Of a stretch of 64,000 nt of DNA, positions 41,351 through 49,606 are shown in pieces. This stretch comes from UPXZ01 sp964498765 (GTDB taxonomy: Bacteria > Bacteroidota > Bacteroidia > Bacteroidales > Paludibacteraceae), in the NCBI GenBank assembly GCA_964498765.1, contig CAZCIU010000006.1, positions 10,183-74,182 on the forward strand. Reading direction: 5' to 3'. The position numbers were made by a program, and so were the translations under genes. Each line of letters starts with the position of its first letter. Within the stretch, counting starts at the first letter, position 1. The notes under the pieces were generated by a model. That model saw only the letters and a program-made list of their open reading frames with translations, made no database searches and was not told the origin of the DNA.

Positions 41351-42709
41351 TCAAAACTGAATATATTCTATTGGGAATAACGTTTTCGGGTCATCCACTT
41401 TCATCAAATGATACACGTTAAACTCGAAAACTTCACCCATTTTTGCATCGGATGGCGAAAACGGAAATGCCAGGTTTCCCGCCGTGGCAATTCTACCTTC
41501 GTAGCCGAAATGGAGCATCGTGCTACGTGCAAAACCGCAAATCGTGTCGGCTTGCTCTTGTGTAGGTGCAACGGCTTCGATTACAATAAGCAGTTCGTCA
41601 CTCGAACTATGCGGCGCATCTGGAAACATTCCCATCACGCCGTTTCGACCGTAAATTTTGAAATCGAGGAAGAAATCGGTAATTCCGTACGTTTCAAAAT
41701 TATTTTTCACCCTATCTTTCACGCTTTGTGTAATGCTGTCGATTTTTGAAATCATAATCGGGTCTTTCACACCGGCGCACGAAATGGTTCGGTATCCAAC
41801 ACGTTTCACCCCTTCAAGTTTCACAAAATACTCTTCGGTAGTTACAAAACGGCTTCCGCTTACGCGAACTTTGTTGTCGTCAATTTGCTCAAACTTCGAC
41901 TCATGTAAATTTATAGCTCCGCCGGGACCGGGCAAAATGTAAGGGTTGGTTTTTTCGTACAATGTGTGTGCTGCAACCGAAAGTGTGGTGCATTTGCGCA
42001 AAGGCGAAAGTGGTTCGAGCACAAAGTTATCTTCGTGTAAATAGCCAAACATACAGTCACTACCGCTTCCGGGCAGAGCGGCAATTGCGGCACATTCCAA
42101 GATCTTACCCAAGTGAATGGCTAGTCCTTTGTTGAAACCGTTTTTAATAGCAAGTGCAGAAAAAACCGACGGGTCGTAGCTGCGTCCGGCAAGAATTACG
42201 TTTGCTCCGTTTTCCAGCGCTTCGATAAACGGCTCTTCACCCATTTGTGCAACAATATGCACAGATTCATCAACGTCTTCTTCGGTGATTTCGTGAGCGG
42301 GGAAAAGCGGAGAGATGTTACCTTTGCGGACATTCTCTTTCACAAACTCTTTTTCGAATTCTGATTGAATAACCGCCAACTTAAACGACAACTGTTTTTC
42401 GCGGGCAATTTCTTTTACGATATCCACCGTGAGATTTACGTGCGGACGAGCACCCGAACCTCCGGCTGTTCCAATGACAACCGGAATACCGGCTTCGATG
42501 GCTGCGGGAATCATAATTTCGAGGTCACGTTTCACTGAATTTCTATCGGTAAACGATTTTCCAGCACCTAAATAATAAGGTCCCGGGTCGGTTGAACCGG
42601 CGTCTACCGCAATAACGTGCGGTTGGCGTTTCATTCCTTCCACAAACGATTCCATCGGAAATCCGTATCCGAGAATGGCGGTGGGGGAAAGTATTCTTAA
42701 TTCTTTCAT
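41351..42709 (-). CDS. AtuA/DUF1446-family protein
   Basis: The 452-residue cytoplasmic protein matches the AtuA (acyclic terpene utilisation) family by VIAVDAGSTDPGPYYLGAGK, VVIGTAGGSGARPHVNLT, VILAGRSYDPSVFSALA and CAAIAALPGSGSDCMFGYL. The biochemical reaction of this family is unclear; members occur in catabolic operons acting on branched or unsaturated acids. The gene starts 48 bp after methylaspartate ammonia-lyase, and its DUF4387 partner starts 71 bp downstream. Given the operon, I suggest that the pair acts on mesaconate or a derivative. This is inference. Confidence 0.85.
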   Translation of the reverse strand: MKELRILSPTAILGYGFPMESFVEGMKRQPHVIAVDAGSTDPGPYYLGAGKSFTDRNSVKRDLEIMIPAAIEAGIPVVIGTAGGSGARPHVNLTVDIVKEIAREKQLSFKLAVIQSEFEKEFVKENVRKGNISPLFPAHEITEEDVDESVHIVAQMGEEPFIEALENGANVILAGRSYDPSVFSALAIKNGFNKGLAIHLGKILECAAIAALPGSGSDCMFGYLHEDNFVLEPLSPLRKCTTLSVAAHTLYEKTNPYILPGPGGAINLHESKFEQIDDNKVRVSGSRFVTTEEYFVKLEGVKRVGYRTISCAGVKDPIMISKIDSITQSVKDRVKNNFETYGITDFFLDFKIYGRNGVMGMFPDAPHSSSDELLIVIEAVAPTQEQADTICGFARSTMLHFGYEGRIATAGNLAFPFSPSDAKMGEVFEFNVYHLMKVDDPKTLFPIEYIQF

Positions 42710-42757
42710 TTTTTAATTGTTTTGTAGAGACACGGCATGCCACGTTTCTACGAGAGA

Positions 42758-44002
42758 TTACAAAATAGCATTAAGAGCCAAAATACGGCTCATTTCATTA
42801 TACACAATCATATATCCTTCGTCCACGCCCATACCGGGTTTGGCGAGATACTGAACGGGCGAGGTTGCCATAGCAATATGTGCACATACTTCGGCCGAGC
42901 GGTTGGTTTCGTTGCAAGTTCCACCCAAATAAGCACCCATATTGTGTTCCTTGCAATACAGAACAGCTTCGATACTGTTGTTAATTCCACCTAAATCCGG
43001 CGTTTTAATTTGCGCCATGTGTCCGGCTTTTTGTTCCGAAAAATCGATAACATCCTGCAAGGTGTTGCACCATTCATCGGCAACAATCTCAGTAGTAATA
43101 CCTTTTTCTTCCATCTTTTGACGAATGATGTGAAGCGCTTCAATCTGAGCTTCTTTTTCACCCATATCCACCGGACCTTCCACACGAAGTCGGAATGGTT
43201 TGGCTATTTCTTCCAATTCACCCACGTATTTGGCAATAGCTTCAAAATCATTATCGAACACAATTCCCAATGTTCCGTAAACATCGATGTGAATAACCGG
43301 ATTGTAGCTGTCAAAAGGTTTAAGTTTCAGAATTCTGTCGCGTAACCATTGGATGTAATCCTTGATTTTTTCACCTTTCAAACCAACTTTTGTTTCAACA
43401 TGATTGAACAGCGCATGCGGCAATACATCAGCACCTTTCATAATCATTTTGTCTGCGTTGAGGTAGCGGTCGTCACCCGATTGTGAGAAAATCGGAATAA
43501 TGTTTTGTGAAATTTCTGTTCCGTATTCATCAACAATTACTTGCGCCATCAGTTTACCTTTGCTTTTTGCCACGGCATCCAAACATGCCTGTGTAACGCC
43601 GTAACGAATGGCGGTGTGATACACTTTCCCTGTATCTGGATTGATGCCTTTATCCACCAAATCCGCCATTTCGCGGAATGTGGTGATGTCTTTTCCCACA
43701 TAAAGCGGAGCAATATGTTTCTCGATAATGGGAATAAAGTTTTCGGCCAGGAAAAGCGGATCGCGCCCGCCTGCTCCTGAATATTGAACGGCAGCGCAAT
43801 CGCCGTGCGCGAAAGCTCCATTATCAAGAACAAAAATAACCGAAATAGATTCTCCGGCCTGACGTACAGAGGTAAATCCGGGTGTTACGGGCGCACCTTC
43901 GTAGAATGCACCATCGTTTTTGGCTCCTTGTTTGATGGCTTTTTGGTCATCAAAGTAAAATCCGGTTTTGCCGGGAGCACAGATAAGTTTTGTAATTTTC
44001 AT
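42758..44002 (-). CDS. mal: Methylaspartate ammonia-lyase
   Basis: The 414-residue enolase-superfamily enzyme removes ammonia from (2S,3S)-3-methylaspartate to give mesaconate (EC 4.3.1.2). Residues expected from the Clostridium tetanomorphum enzyme are all found at a +2 offset: His196, metal ligands Asp240, Glu275 and Asp309, and the catalytic Lys333 in QIKTPDLGGI. Length is also nearly the same. It is cytoplasmic and follows glmE in the operon, as in clostridia. Here the GxxExxY cassette separates it from glmE by about 510 bp. Confidence 0.97.
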   Translation of the reverse strand: MKITKLICAPGKTGFYFDDQKAIKQGAKNDGAFYEGAPVTPGFTSVRQAGESISVIFVLDNGAFAHGDCAAVQYSGAGGRDPLFLAENFIPIIEKHIAPLYVGKDITTFREMADLVDKGINPDTGKVYHTAIRYGVTQACLDAVAKSKGKLMAQVIVDEYGTEISQNIIPIFSQSGDDRYLNADKMIMKGADVLPHALFNHVETKVGLKGEKIKDYIQWLRDRILKLKPFDSYNPVIHIDVYGTLGIVFDNDFEAIAKYVGELEEIAKPFRLRVEGPVDMGEKEAQIEALHIIRQKMEEKGITTEIVADEWCNTLQDVIDFSEQKAGHMAQIKTPDLGGINNSIEAVLYCKEHNMGAYLGGTCNETNRSAEVCAHIAMATSPVQYLAKPGMGVDEGYMIVYNEMSRILALNAIL

Positions 44003-44033
44003 ATTTTATAAGATTAATGTGATAATTTTTCAT

Positions 44034-44496
44034 ACCACATAGATACATAGTTAATTAGCTATTAGGTAATTCTCTGAAATATTCATTGACAAATGTTTTT
44101 TGTCCTTCGCTGAAAATATTTGAACAGTTGAAATTTATTAAAATACCCTTTGGGCATTTTAAGAGTTTCATATAGTTGAGAAGTTGCGCTTCATAATATG
44201 GAGTAAATTCTTGAACAGCCTTTATCTCAACTATCATAGATTGCTCGACATAAAAATCGCAACGAAAATCTACAACTAAATACTTTCCTTTATAGATTGC
44301 GGGAATTTTTAACTCTGTTTGAAAATTTATTTTCCTATGATTAAACTCCTCTATTAAGCATTGATGATACACACTTTCAAGTAATCCACGCCCCATAATC
44401 TTATGAACCTCAATAGCTGCACCAATAATATCATAAGTAAGTTTATCTAAATAAGCTTTCGTAATCATATAATTATTTTCTATGTAACTATGTGGT
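44034..44496. mobile_element. Putative inverted-repeat-bounded GxxExxY cassette
   Basis: A 463-bp block is bounded by imperfect inverted repeats: ACCACATAGATACATAG (44034-44050) and CTATGTAACTATGTGGT (44480-44496), which match at 16 of 17 positions. It holds one gene, the GxxExxY protein, and lies between glmE and mal, which are adjacent in other glutamate mutase operons. I see no target-site duplication and no transposase. The mobile nature is inferred. Confidence 0.5.
44055..44468 (-). CDS. GxxExxY-family protein (PD-(D/E)XK nuclease-like)
   Basis: The 137-residue protein has the family signature GLLESVY (residues 28-34). It also has a nuclease-like core with Asp67/Asp71 (VVDFRCDFYV) and Glu81-x-Lys83 (IVEIKAV), as in PD-(D/E)XK folds. 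The family is widespread in Bacteroidota, Cyanobacteria and others, and its function is unknown. It does not belong to glutamate metabolism, yet it lies inside the operon in the same direction. Inverted repeats of 17 bp flank it on both sides. That suggests a small mobile or repeat-associated cassette. Confidence 0.9.
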   Translation of the reverse strand: MITKAYLDKLTYDIIGAAIEVHKIMGRGLLESVYHQCLIEEFNHRKINFQTELKIPAIYKGKYLVVDFRCDFYVEQSMIVEIKAVQEFTPYYEAQLLNYMKLLKCPKGILINFNCSNIFSEGQKTFVNEYFRELPNS

Positions 44497-44514
44497 TCGT
44501 AGTAAAAACGTAAA

Positions 44515-45966
44515 TTATCTTGGTCGTCCTACAAGAAATCCTTTGCCGATGGCATATACATCATCAATCACCATTTGGAAACTAACGGCGCGTTTTTCGT
44601 ATTTGGCACGTTCTTCCAATTTTTGTCGGTGGAAATCAATGAGGTCTTGTGTGAACGGCATATTACCAATTTCGAGGAAACGAACGGCACCCACATTGTC
44701 GCGGGCAGGCATCACTTTTCCGGCATTGTAACGGCTTGGAGCAAACGGAATATCTAGCACTCCGGCTTCAAAAGCGGCAACTGTACCAACAGCGTAATCT
44801 CCTTTTCCCAGTTCTTCCACTTTATTCAAAATGCAACGCATCTCTTTCATGATAATTTCGCTTTCAGCCACAACAGCAGGAATTGAGCGGAAATCCTGAT
44901 CTTTCAGCATGGAAACCAACTGTTTCGTTGCACGCAATCCGGCAGCATTGGCTTCTTTGGTGGGAACACCCATCGCTTCGTGCGGCGTTTTTACGATTAC
45001 TTTCGTGGCTTTTGCCAATACGGCAGCAGCCGCACCCCAAGAAATCACACCGAAAGCTTTGGCTTCATCCTGTGGAAATCCACCCATCCATTGGTGGAAA
45101 ACGGTGGTAACGCGTACATCGTGAAAGCCAAACTTATCGAGATACTCACGTGTGAGAATATTGAGTGAGCGAATGGCGGCAACGTCCTGAATAAGGTTTC
45201 CGCATTGTCCGTAGCCCACCGTAACGTCTTTTACGCCTTGCGTAGCAGCCAATAATGTCTCAATAATAGCGACTGAATTGGAAATACAAGGCGAAATAAG
45301 CGTTCCGGTAAGCGGACCGAACGGCTCGCGGTTGATGGAAACACCGGCTTCTTCATACAGTCCGACAAGGCGGTCAGTATATTGCCAGTGTGCGATGGTT
45401 TTCTCAATGGAGTGAGCTTTGGAATAAGGAATATTGTATGAAATGCCACCGCCTTCGTACGATGTAAAACCACCTGCGATGGAGAGTTCGGTAAGCAAGC
45501 GTGCATCGGGCGTTCCGTGGCGCACCTGTACGGGACTTTTAACTGCCGAAGTTACTTTTCGGCAAATATCAACGCCGTAGTTTACAATTGGAAAGCCGTT
45601 CAGCATAGAACGTCCGGTTTCCTTACTTTTTTCAATTCCGGTTTCGGCTTCGTTGTAACGATTGAGACGCGTGTAGCTGTCAACGGTAGTGGGGAGCAAG
45701 TCGGCTTCGCCTTCGGTTTCGAGAAAGCGGAGCAACTCAATATGCTCTTCGTAAAGCGCTACGCCGGCGCGTGGCTGAATAAGCGTAATGCCATCGGCAA
45801 CAGCTTTGGATAGCTTTTCACCAAAGCGTTTTTCATTGGGAATGGACTTTTGGTATGCAACGGCTTCGTCGAAATCAACACCTTTTCCGGTGTGCCAATG
45901 ACCAAGAATTTCCTTGCGCTCGGCAAAGAAAACATCGTCTGAAAGTTTTTGGTTTTTAATTTGCAT
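44515..45966 (-). CDS. glmE: Glutamate mutase large subunit (methylaspartate mutase epsilon)
   Basis: The 483-residue TIM-barrel subunit has the same length as the clostridial GlmE. With GlmS and coenzyme B12 it converts L-glutamate to (2S,3S)-3-methylaspartate by radical carbon-skeleton rearrangement. Recognisable segments are RAGVALYEEHIELLRFLE, QVRHGTPDARLLTELSI with the substrate-binding Arg, YEGGGISYNIPYSKAHSIE and NREPFGPLTGTLISPCISNS. It is cytoplasmic. glmL starts 31 bp upstream in the same direction. Confidence 0.97.
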   Translation of the reverse strand: MQIKNQKLSDDVFFAERKEILGHWHTGKGVDFDEAVAYQKSIPNEKRFGEKLSKAVADGITLIQPRAGVALYEEHIELLRFLETEGEADLLPTTVDSYTRLNRYNEAETGIEKSKETGRSMLNGFPIVNYGVDICRKVTSAVKSPVQVRHGTPDARLLTELSIAGGFTSYEGGGISYNIPYSKAHSIEKTIAHWQYTDRLVGLYEEAGVSINREPFGPLTGTLISPCISNSVAIIETLLAATQGVKDVTVGYGQCGNLIQDVAAIRSLNILTREYLDKFGFHDVRVTTVFHQWMGGFPQDEAKAFGVISWGAAAAVLAKATKVIVKTPHEAMGVPTKEANAAGLRATKQLVSMLKDQDFRSIPAVVAESEIIMKEMRCILNKVEELGKGDYAVGTVAAFEAGVLDIPFAPSRYNAGKVMPARDNVGAVRFLEIGNMPFTQDLIDFHRQKLEERAKYEKRAVSFQMVIDDVYAIGKGFLVGRPR

Positions 45967-45997
45967 CAGATTGGTTATTTATTCAATTTTTCATGAA

Positions 45998-47374
45998 TTA
46001 TTTTATTTCTTTTTTCATTATTTCCAGCGCCAATTCGGGATAAACCGCGCTGAGCAAGCCCATAGAGGCAAAGATATATTTTTTATCGATTAAATAATCG
46101 GGATTTTTAGGTTTGGCGTACACAAAATCACCGGCTTGAAGTTTGGCACCTTCCAAAATGTTTTGCGGATTTTCAGCATTTATAATTGCTCCTCCAATTC
46201 CAATAATGAACGGCACGGCCGACAAATCTTTTCCGTTTAGCGAGAATACTTGTCCGAAAGGTGTGTAAGCCGGTTGATAGATGCCAGCGTGACGTTCCAC
46301 GGCAATTTTCACGGCACTTCGAGCCAATGCTTCTTCCACTTTTTGTTCAACGGAATTTGGATTTGCCAAGGTATCAGGATTGTTACAGCAAGCTTTTACC
46401 CAATCAGAAATTTCTGACGATTGAACGCCTATTTCCTCCGAAAGAACATCTAAATCCAGTTCATCTGCCAACGATGAAAGGCTGTAACGCATTCCCAAAT
46501 CGCCTTCCACGGTGCGTTTACTCACAGGTTCGGGTAAACCTTTAATAATGACATTTTCCAAGGTAGGTTTTCCGTCGGAAATGGAATAAACATCCGTTGT
46601 GGCACCTCCGATATCCACCGCAAGCAAATCGCCAATTCCATCGGCCGATTTTGTTCCTTTGCTCAGTAATTCGCAGGCATTAAGTACTGCCAACGGCGTA
46701 GGAATAATGTCTGTTTTGCACATTTGCTGAATGCGGTTCAATCCTTTTGCTTCGATGATGCGGCTGATAAAGAGTTCTTTGATTTTTTGCTTGGCGGGAG
46801 CGATGTTGAGTTTGTTGAACTCGGGCATCACGTTTTCCGTAATTTCGAATGATTTTCCCGATGCTTCAAAAATCTCTTTCAGTTCAAACGAAGCACTTTT
46901 ATTTCCGGCGGCAATTATCGTAAACGGACGATCAATTTGACATAATCGACGTGCATTGGCAAGGATAACTTCTTTGTTTCCACCGTCAGTTCCTCCGCTC
47001 AGCAGTACCAAGTCAGGATTTATTTTAAAAATTTCTGTCTGTTCAGCTTCCGATATTTCGAAGGAATAGGTTTTCACCACTTTGGCTCCGGCGCTGGCAG
47101 CAGCTAATTTCGCCGCTTTGGCGGTGAGCTCGGGAACCAGTCCCAATGCTACCATCTTCAAGCCGCCAGCTGCACTGCTGCAACACAGCAACTCATCATA
47201 ATTAAACTTCCCGATTTGCTGCTCCAACTTGGAATAGGCAGCCATAAATCCCTCTACCACATCGGTTTCGATGGTGGTAAAAGCGGCAGAAGTTGCAAGA
47301 ATTTTCTTTGCAACAGTGTCAATAGCCGTCAATTTGGTGTAGGTGCTTCCTATATCAGCTGTGAGAATGTTCAT
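45998..47374 (-). CDS. glmL: Glutamate mutase-associated protein GlmL (ASKHA-fold reactivase)
   Basis: The 458-residue protein has the Hsp70/actin-type ATPase fold: phosphate-1 motif ADIGSTYTKLTAID at the N-terminus, LLSGGTDGGNKEV and AVDIGGATTDVYS as phosphate-2 region, and GIGGAIINAENP near the end. GlmL/MutL proteins lie between the two glutamate mutase subunit genes and are thought to exchange damaged cobalamin on the mutase, like diol dehydratase reactivases. Order glmS-glmL-glmE-mal is conserved with Clostridium. The protein is cytoplasmic. Confidence 0.95.
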   Translation of the reverse strand: MNILTADIGSTYTKLTAIDTVAKKILATSAAFTTIETDVVEGFMAAYSKLEQQIGKFNYDELLCCSSAAGGLKMVALGLVPELTAKAAKLAAASAGAKVVKTYSFEISEAEQTEIFKINPDLVLLSGGTDGGNKEVILANARRLCQIDRPFTIIAAGNKSASFELKEIFEASGKSFEITENVMPEFNKLNIAPAKQKIKELFISRIIEAKGLNRIQQMCKTDIIPTPLAVLNACELLSKGTKSADGIGDLLAVDIGGATTDVYSISDGKPTLENVIIKGLPEPVSKRTVEGDLGMRYSLSSLADELDLDVLSEEIGVQSSEISDWVKACCNNPDTLANPNSVEQKVEEALARSAVKIAVERHAGIYQPAYTPFGQVFSLNGKDLSAVPFIIGIGGAIINAENPQNILEGAKLQAGDFVYAKPKNPDYLIDKKYIFASMGLLSAVYPELALEIMKKEIK

Positions 47375-47413
47375 TTTGATACTTTGCGGTTTCCGAAAGA
47401 AAGTGCGAATAAA

Positions 47414-47824
47414 TTATAAACCAAGAATTTCTTCCAAATCGGCAATACTGGTTTCAACGGCAGTTCCTGGAGGATAAACGCGGGTGAAGCCCATATCGAG
47501 GAACCGTTTTTCAACGTCTTCGAAGTTTTGTTTTCCCACAACAAGGTTGCCGCCTGCCAAAAGAGGGATGTTTTTAAGTCCGGCTTCATCGCATTTTTCG
47601 CGCAGTCCGCTGCAATCGATTTCTCCGTGACCGTAGAGCGATGATACCAAAATGGCGTCCGCGTTTGTTTCAATGGCAGCTTCAATGTATTCTTCCTGCG
47701 CTACCATTACGCCTAAATTGATTACCTTAAATCCAGCTTGCTCCAAAGCATAAGCGAGAATTTTATTTCCCACCGCGTGAACATCGGCACCAATTACGCC
47801 GGTTACAATTGTTTTTCCGTTCAT
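47414..47824 (-). CDS. glmS: Glutamate mutase small, B12-binding subunit
   Basis: The 136-residue Rossmann-like cobalamin-binding subunit carries the B12 motif DxHxxG as Asp14-x-His16-x-x-Gly19 in GADVHAVGNK, the positions known for clostridial GlmS. The SLYGHGEIDC loop and the GGNLVVGKQ segment also match. His16 would replace the dimethylbenzimidazole ligand of cobalt. It is the first gene of the operon and has a -7 box 25 bp upstream. I found no cobalamin riboswitch in the 266-bp gap before it. Confidence 0.97.
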   Translation of the reverse strand: MNGKTIVTGVIGADVHAVGNKILAYALEQAGFKVINLGVMVAQEEYIEAAIETNADAILVSSLYGHGEIDCSGLREKCDEAGLKNIPLLAGGNLVVGKQNFEDVEKRFLDMGFTRVYPPGTAVETSIADLEEILGL

Positions 47825-47848
47825 ATAGCATTATCATTAATTGTCGTA

Positions 47849-47856
47849 CAAATTTA
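47849..47856 (-). promoter_or_regulatory. Candidate -7 box for the glutamate mutase operon
   Basis: Reads TAAATTTG on the minus strand and fits TAnnTTTG, 25 bp before glmS. Confidence 0.55.
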
Positions 47857-47917
47857 GGAAGATTAACCTCAATAAAAAAATAAAATGACAGATAAATCCC
47901 TTGTTTTTCGAAAATAT

Positions 47918-47932
47918 TTGACATTTTGTCAA
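47918..47932. promoter_or_regulatory. Perfect palindrome upstream of glmS
   Basis: TTGACA-TTT-TGTCAA, a 6-bp perfect inverted repeat with 3-bp centre, about 62 bp upstream of the -7 box. It is a possible operator; the binding protein is unknown. Confidence 0.45.
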
Positions 47933-48070
47933 TTTGAAAACATCAATTTTTAATATGTAAATTATTGCTCTGTTTTTCGAACAAAAACTAAATAATACCG
48001 TGCAATATCAACTAATTTAATAGTCGTTAGAATTAATCATTCGGGATTTTTTTAGAAGGGAATTGTTACA

Positions 48071-48106
48071 ACAAAAAAACAGAGAAAATCTTATACGTTT
48101 TCTCTG
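48071..48106 (-). terminator. Terminator overlapping the end of the acyltransferase gene
   Basis: On the minus strand the stem CAGAGAAAA (48098-48106) pairs with TTTTCTCTG (48080-48088) and is followed by TTTTTTTGT. The stem's first arm lies within the last codons and the stop codon at 48091-48093 is in the loop. Confidence 0.8.
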
Positions 48107-49464
48107 GTTTTTGTATTTATTCGATGAACAATCCGGTTTCGCACATCAATAAGTTTATAAAGCATGCTCGATTGCTCTAATTTGGCAACCAATAAACTGT
48201 TGAAACGAAGCTTGTGAATGTATTTAATCAGATTGGAATACCATTTTAAGGCAAAACTTCTGCTGAAAAATTGCAGTAAAATGAAAATTAACGTCATTCC
48301 CCAATTTGGAGAAATCGTATTGTTGAAAATAACTGCTTGGATCAAGTAAAAAATCGGAAACAAGAAAATACCCAAAGCATAATGAATGGAGCTGTGGAAG
48401 CCTTCATATTCTACGGTAATCAATTTTCTAATCCAGACAGGCAGAAAAGTGGGGAGTGCATTTGTGATAAATCCGAAAAGGAAAACCGGAAATGTAATTA
48501 ATAGCGAAATAAATCGTGCGAAGCTTGTATCTTCTGATTTTGATTGATTGAAAATGGATGTTTTGAAATGCAGTTTTTTTAGCAAACTATTGTAGCTTTC
48601 GCTCAATCTGCTTAGCTCCTGCATCAATTCCGGGTCATTTTTCTCAATCTCAATTAATTTCTTAGCAGTTTCTTGCTTCAGTTTGAAGCGTTCAAAATTA
48701 TGATCTTTCTGCTTGTCCTCTCCAATGTATTCTTCAGCAACAGTTTCAGTGATTGTTTCAAAAGCATCGTAATATTCCGAAGTCGCCAAATCTCGCGTCA
48801 AATTAGACAATCTGCTTCTGAGTTCTTCCTTGATTTCATTGACTGCAATAGGAGCATTTTCGTTAAATTGCTCCATATAATCCTGGATTTCAATTGGTTT
48901 GCCGATATTGGTAATCAGCGTTTTCCCGGATTTTACAAGGTCAGACATATCAATTCCGAATGGAATGATTTTCACTTTCCTTTCGTCGCCAAACTCTTTC
49001 TGAGCCTCAAAAGCAATTCTGAAAATCCCTTTTACCAAGGGTCTGATTTTGCGTTCTTCGCCTTGTCCGCCTTCAGGCATGATGCAAATTGCATGTCCAA
49101 AGCGCAAAACATTGATGGCGTCATAGAACGTTTTATTGTTTTTTTCCAGATTTTCAAAGCCATCACGCATGCGGAATGCAGGCATTATTTTCGCAAAATT
49201 CATCAGTTTTGCAACCTTTTTATTCGCAAAGAAATCTGCTCGAGCCAGATAAACCACTGCTTTTCTGTGCGGCATAATGGATGAAACTGCCAGCGCGTCC
49301 ATCAATGCGTTCAGGTGATTGGGTGCAAAAATAACGGCTGAATTGTCTGTGGGTAGGTTTTCTTTTCCTTTGATAATAATCTCACCGTAGAATCTCCGAA
49401 AGCAGAAAAGCATATACTCTCTTGCCAAAGTATATGAAAAAGTATATTCGAAGATTTTTCCCAT
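48091..49464 (-). CDS. PlsC-like phospholipid/glycerol acyltransferase
   Basis: ATG 49464 (MGKIFEYTFSYTLAREYM) is chosen because a -7 box lies at 49482-49489; the frame's earlier start at 49569 would lie upstream of that promoter. The 457-residue protein has the PlsC motif I APNHLNALMDAL (NHx4D), a motif III-type MPEGGQGE and a conserved IIPFGIDM. A coiled segment (about 240-300) and three or four C-terminal transmembrane helices (about 305-420) anchor it in the inner membrane. It probably transfers fatty acyl groups in phospholipid or related lipid synthesis; the exact acceptor is not known. It is divergent from the MFS gene. Confidence 0.85.
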   Translation of the reverse strand: MGKIFEYTFSYTLAREYMLFCFRRFYGEIIIKGKENLPTDNSAVIFAPNHLNALMDALAVSSIMPHRKAVVYLARADFFANKKVAKLMNFAKIMPAFRMRDGFENLEKNNKTFYDAINVLRFGHAICIMPEGGQGEERKIRPLVKGIFRIAFEAQKEFGDERKVKIIPFGIDMSDLVKSGKTLITNIGKPIEIQDYMEQFNENAPIAVNEIKEELRSRLSNLTRDLATSEYYDAFETITETVAEEYIGEDKQKDHNFERFKLKQETAKKLIEIEKNDPELMQELSRLSESYNSLLKKLHFKTSIFNQSKSEDTSFARFISLLITFPVFLFGFITNALPTFLPVWIRKLITVEYEGFHSSIHYALGIFLFPIFYLIQAVIFNNTISPNWGMTLIFILLQFFSRSFALKWYSNLIKYIHKLRFNSLLVAKLEQSSMLYKLIDVRNRIVHRINTKTRENV

Positions 49465-49481
49465 TTTGTGTGATGTTTGTG

Positions 49482-49489
49482 CAAATTTA
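49482..49489 (-). promoter_or_regulatory. Candidate -7 box for the acyltransferase gene
   Basis: Reads TAAATTTG on the minus strand, 17 bp before ATG 49464, giving a leader of about 11 nt. This decides the start choice. Confidence 0.6.
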
Positions 49490-49584
49490 GCAAAAAAATC
49501 AGTTTCGAGGAAGATTTCCACGAGAGAATTCTCGGAAGTTTCGTTTTTTGAACTCTTTCTAAAAGTCAATTAGTAAAAATTTCA

Positions 49585-49592
49585 TACCTTTG
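49585..49592 (+). promoter_or_regulatory. Candidate -7 box for the MFS/cyclophilin operon
   Basis: TACCTTTG fits TAnnTTTG, 14 bp before ATG 49607. Confidence 0.55.
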
Positions 49593-49606
49593 AAATCTAA
49601 ATTTTC

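Noticed and set aside
47825..48090. Cobalamin riboswitch before the B12-dependent mutase genes
   Set aside because: The gap has no B12-box or long structured leader; the -7 box lies only 25 bp before glmS.
48673..49284. 203-residue plus-strand ORF inside the acyltransferase gene
   Set aside because: Its sequence is the antisense of the PlsC domain and is rich in Phe/Ser as expected of a shadow frame.
49465..49569. Longer acyltransferase from 49569
   Set aside because: The region holds the -7 box and overlaps the divergent promoter; homologous start is at MGKIF.
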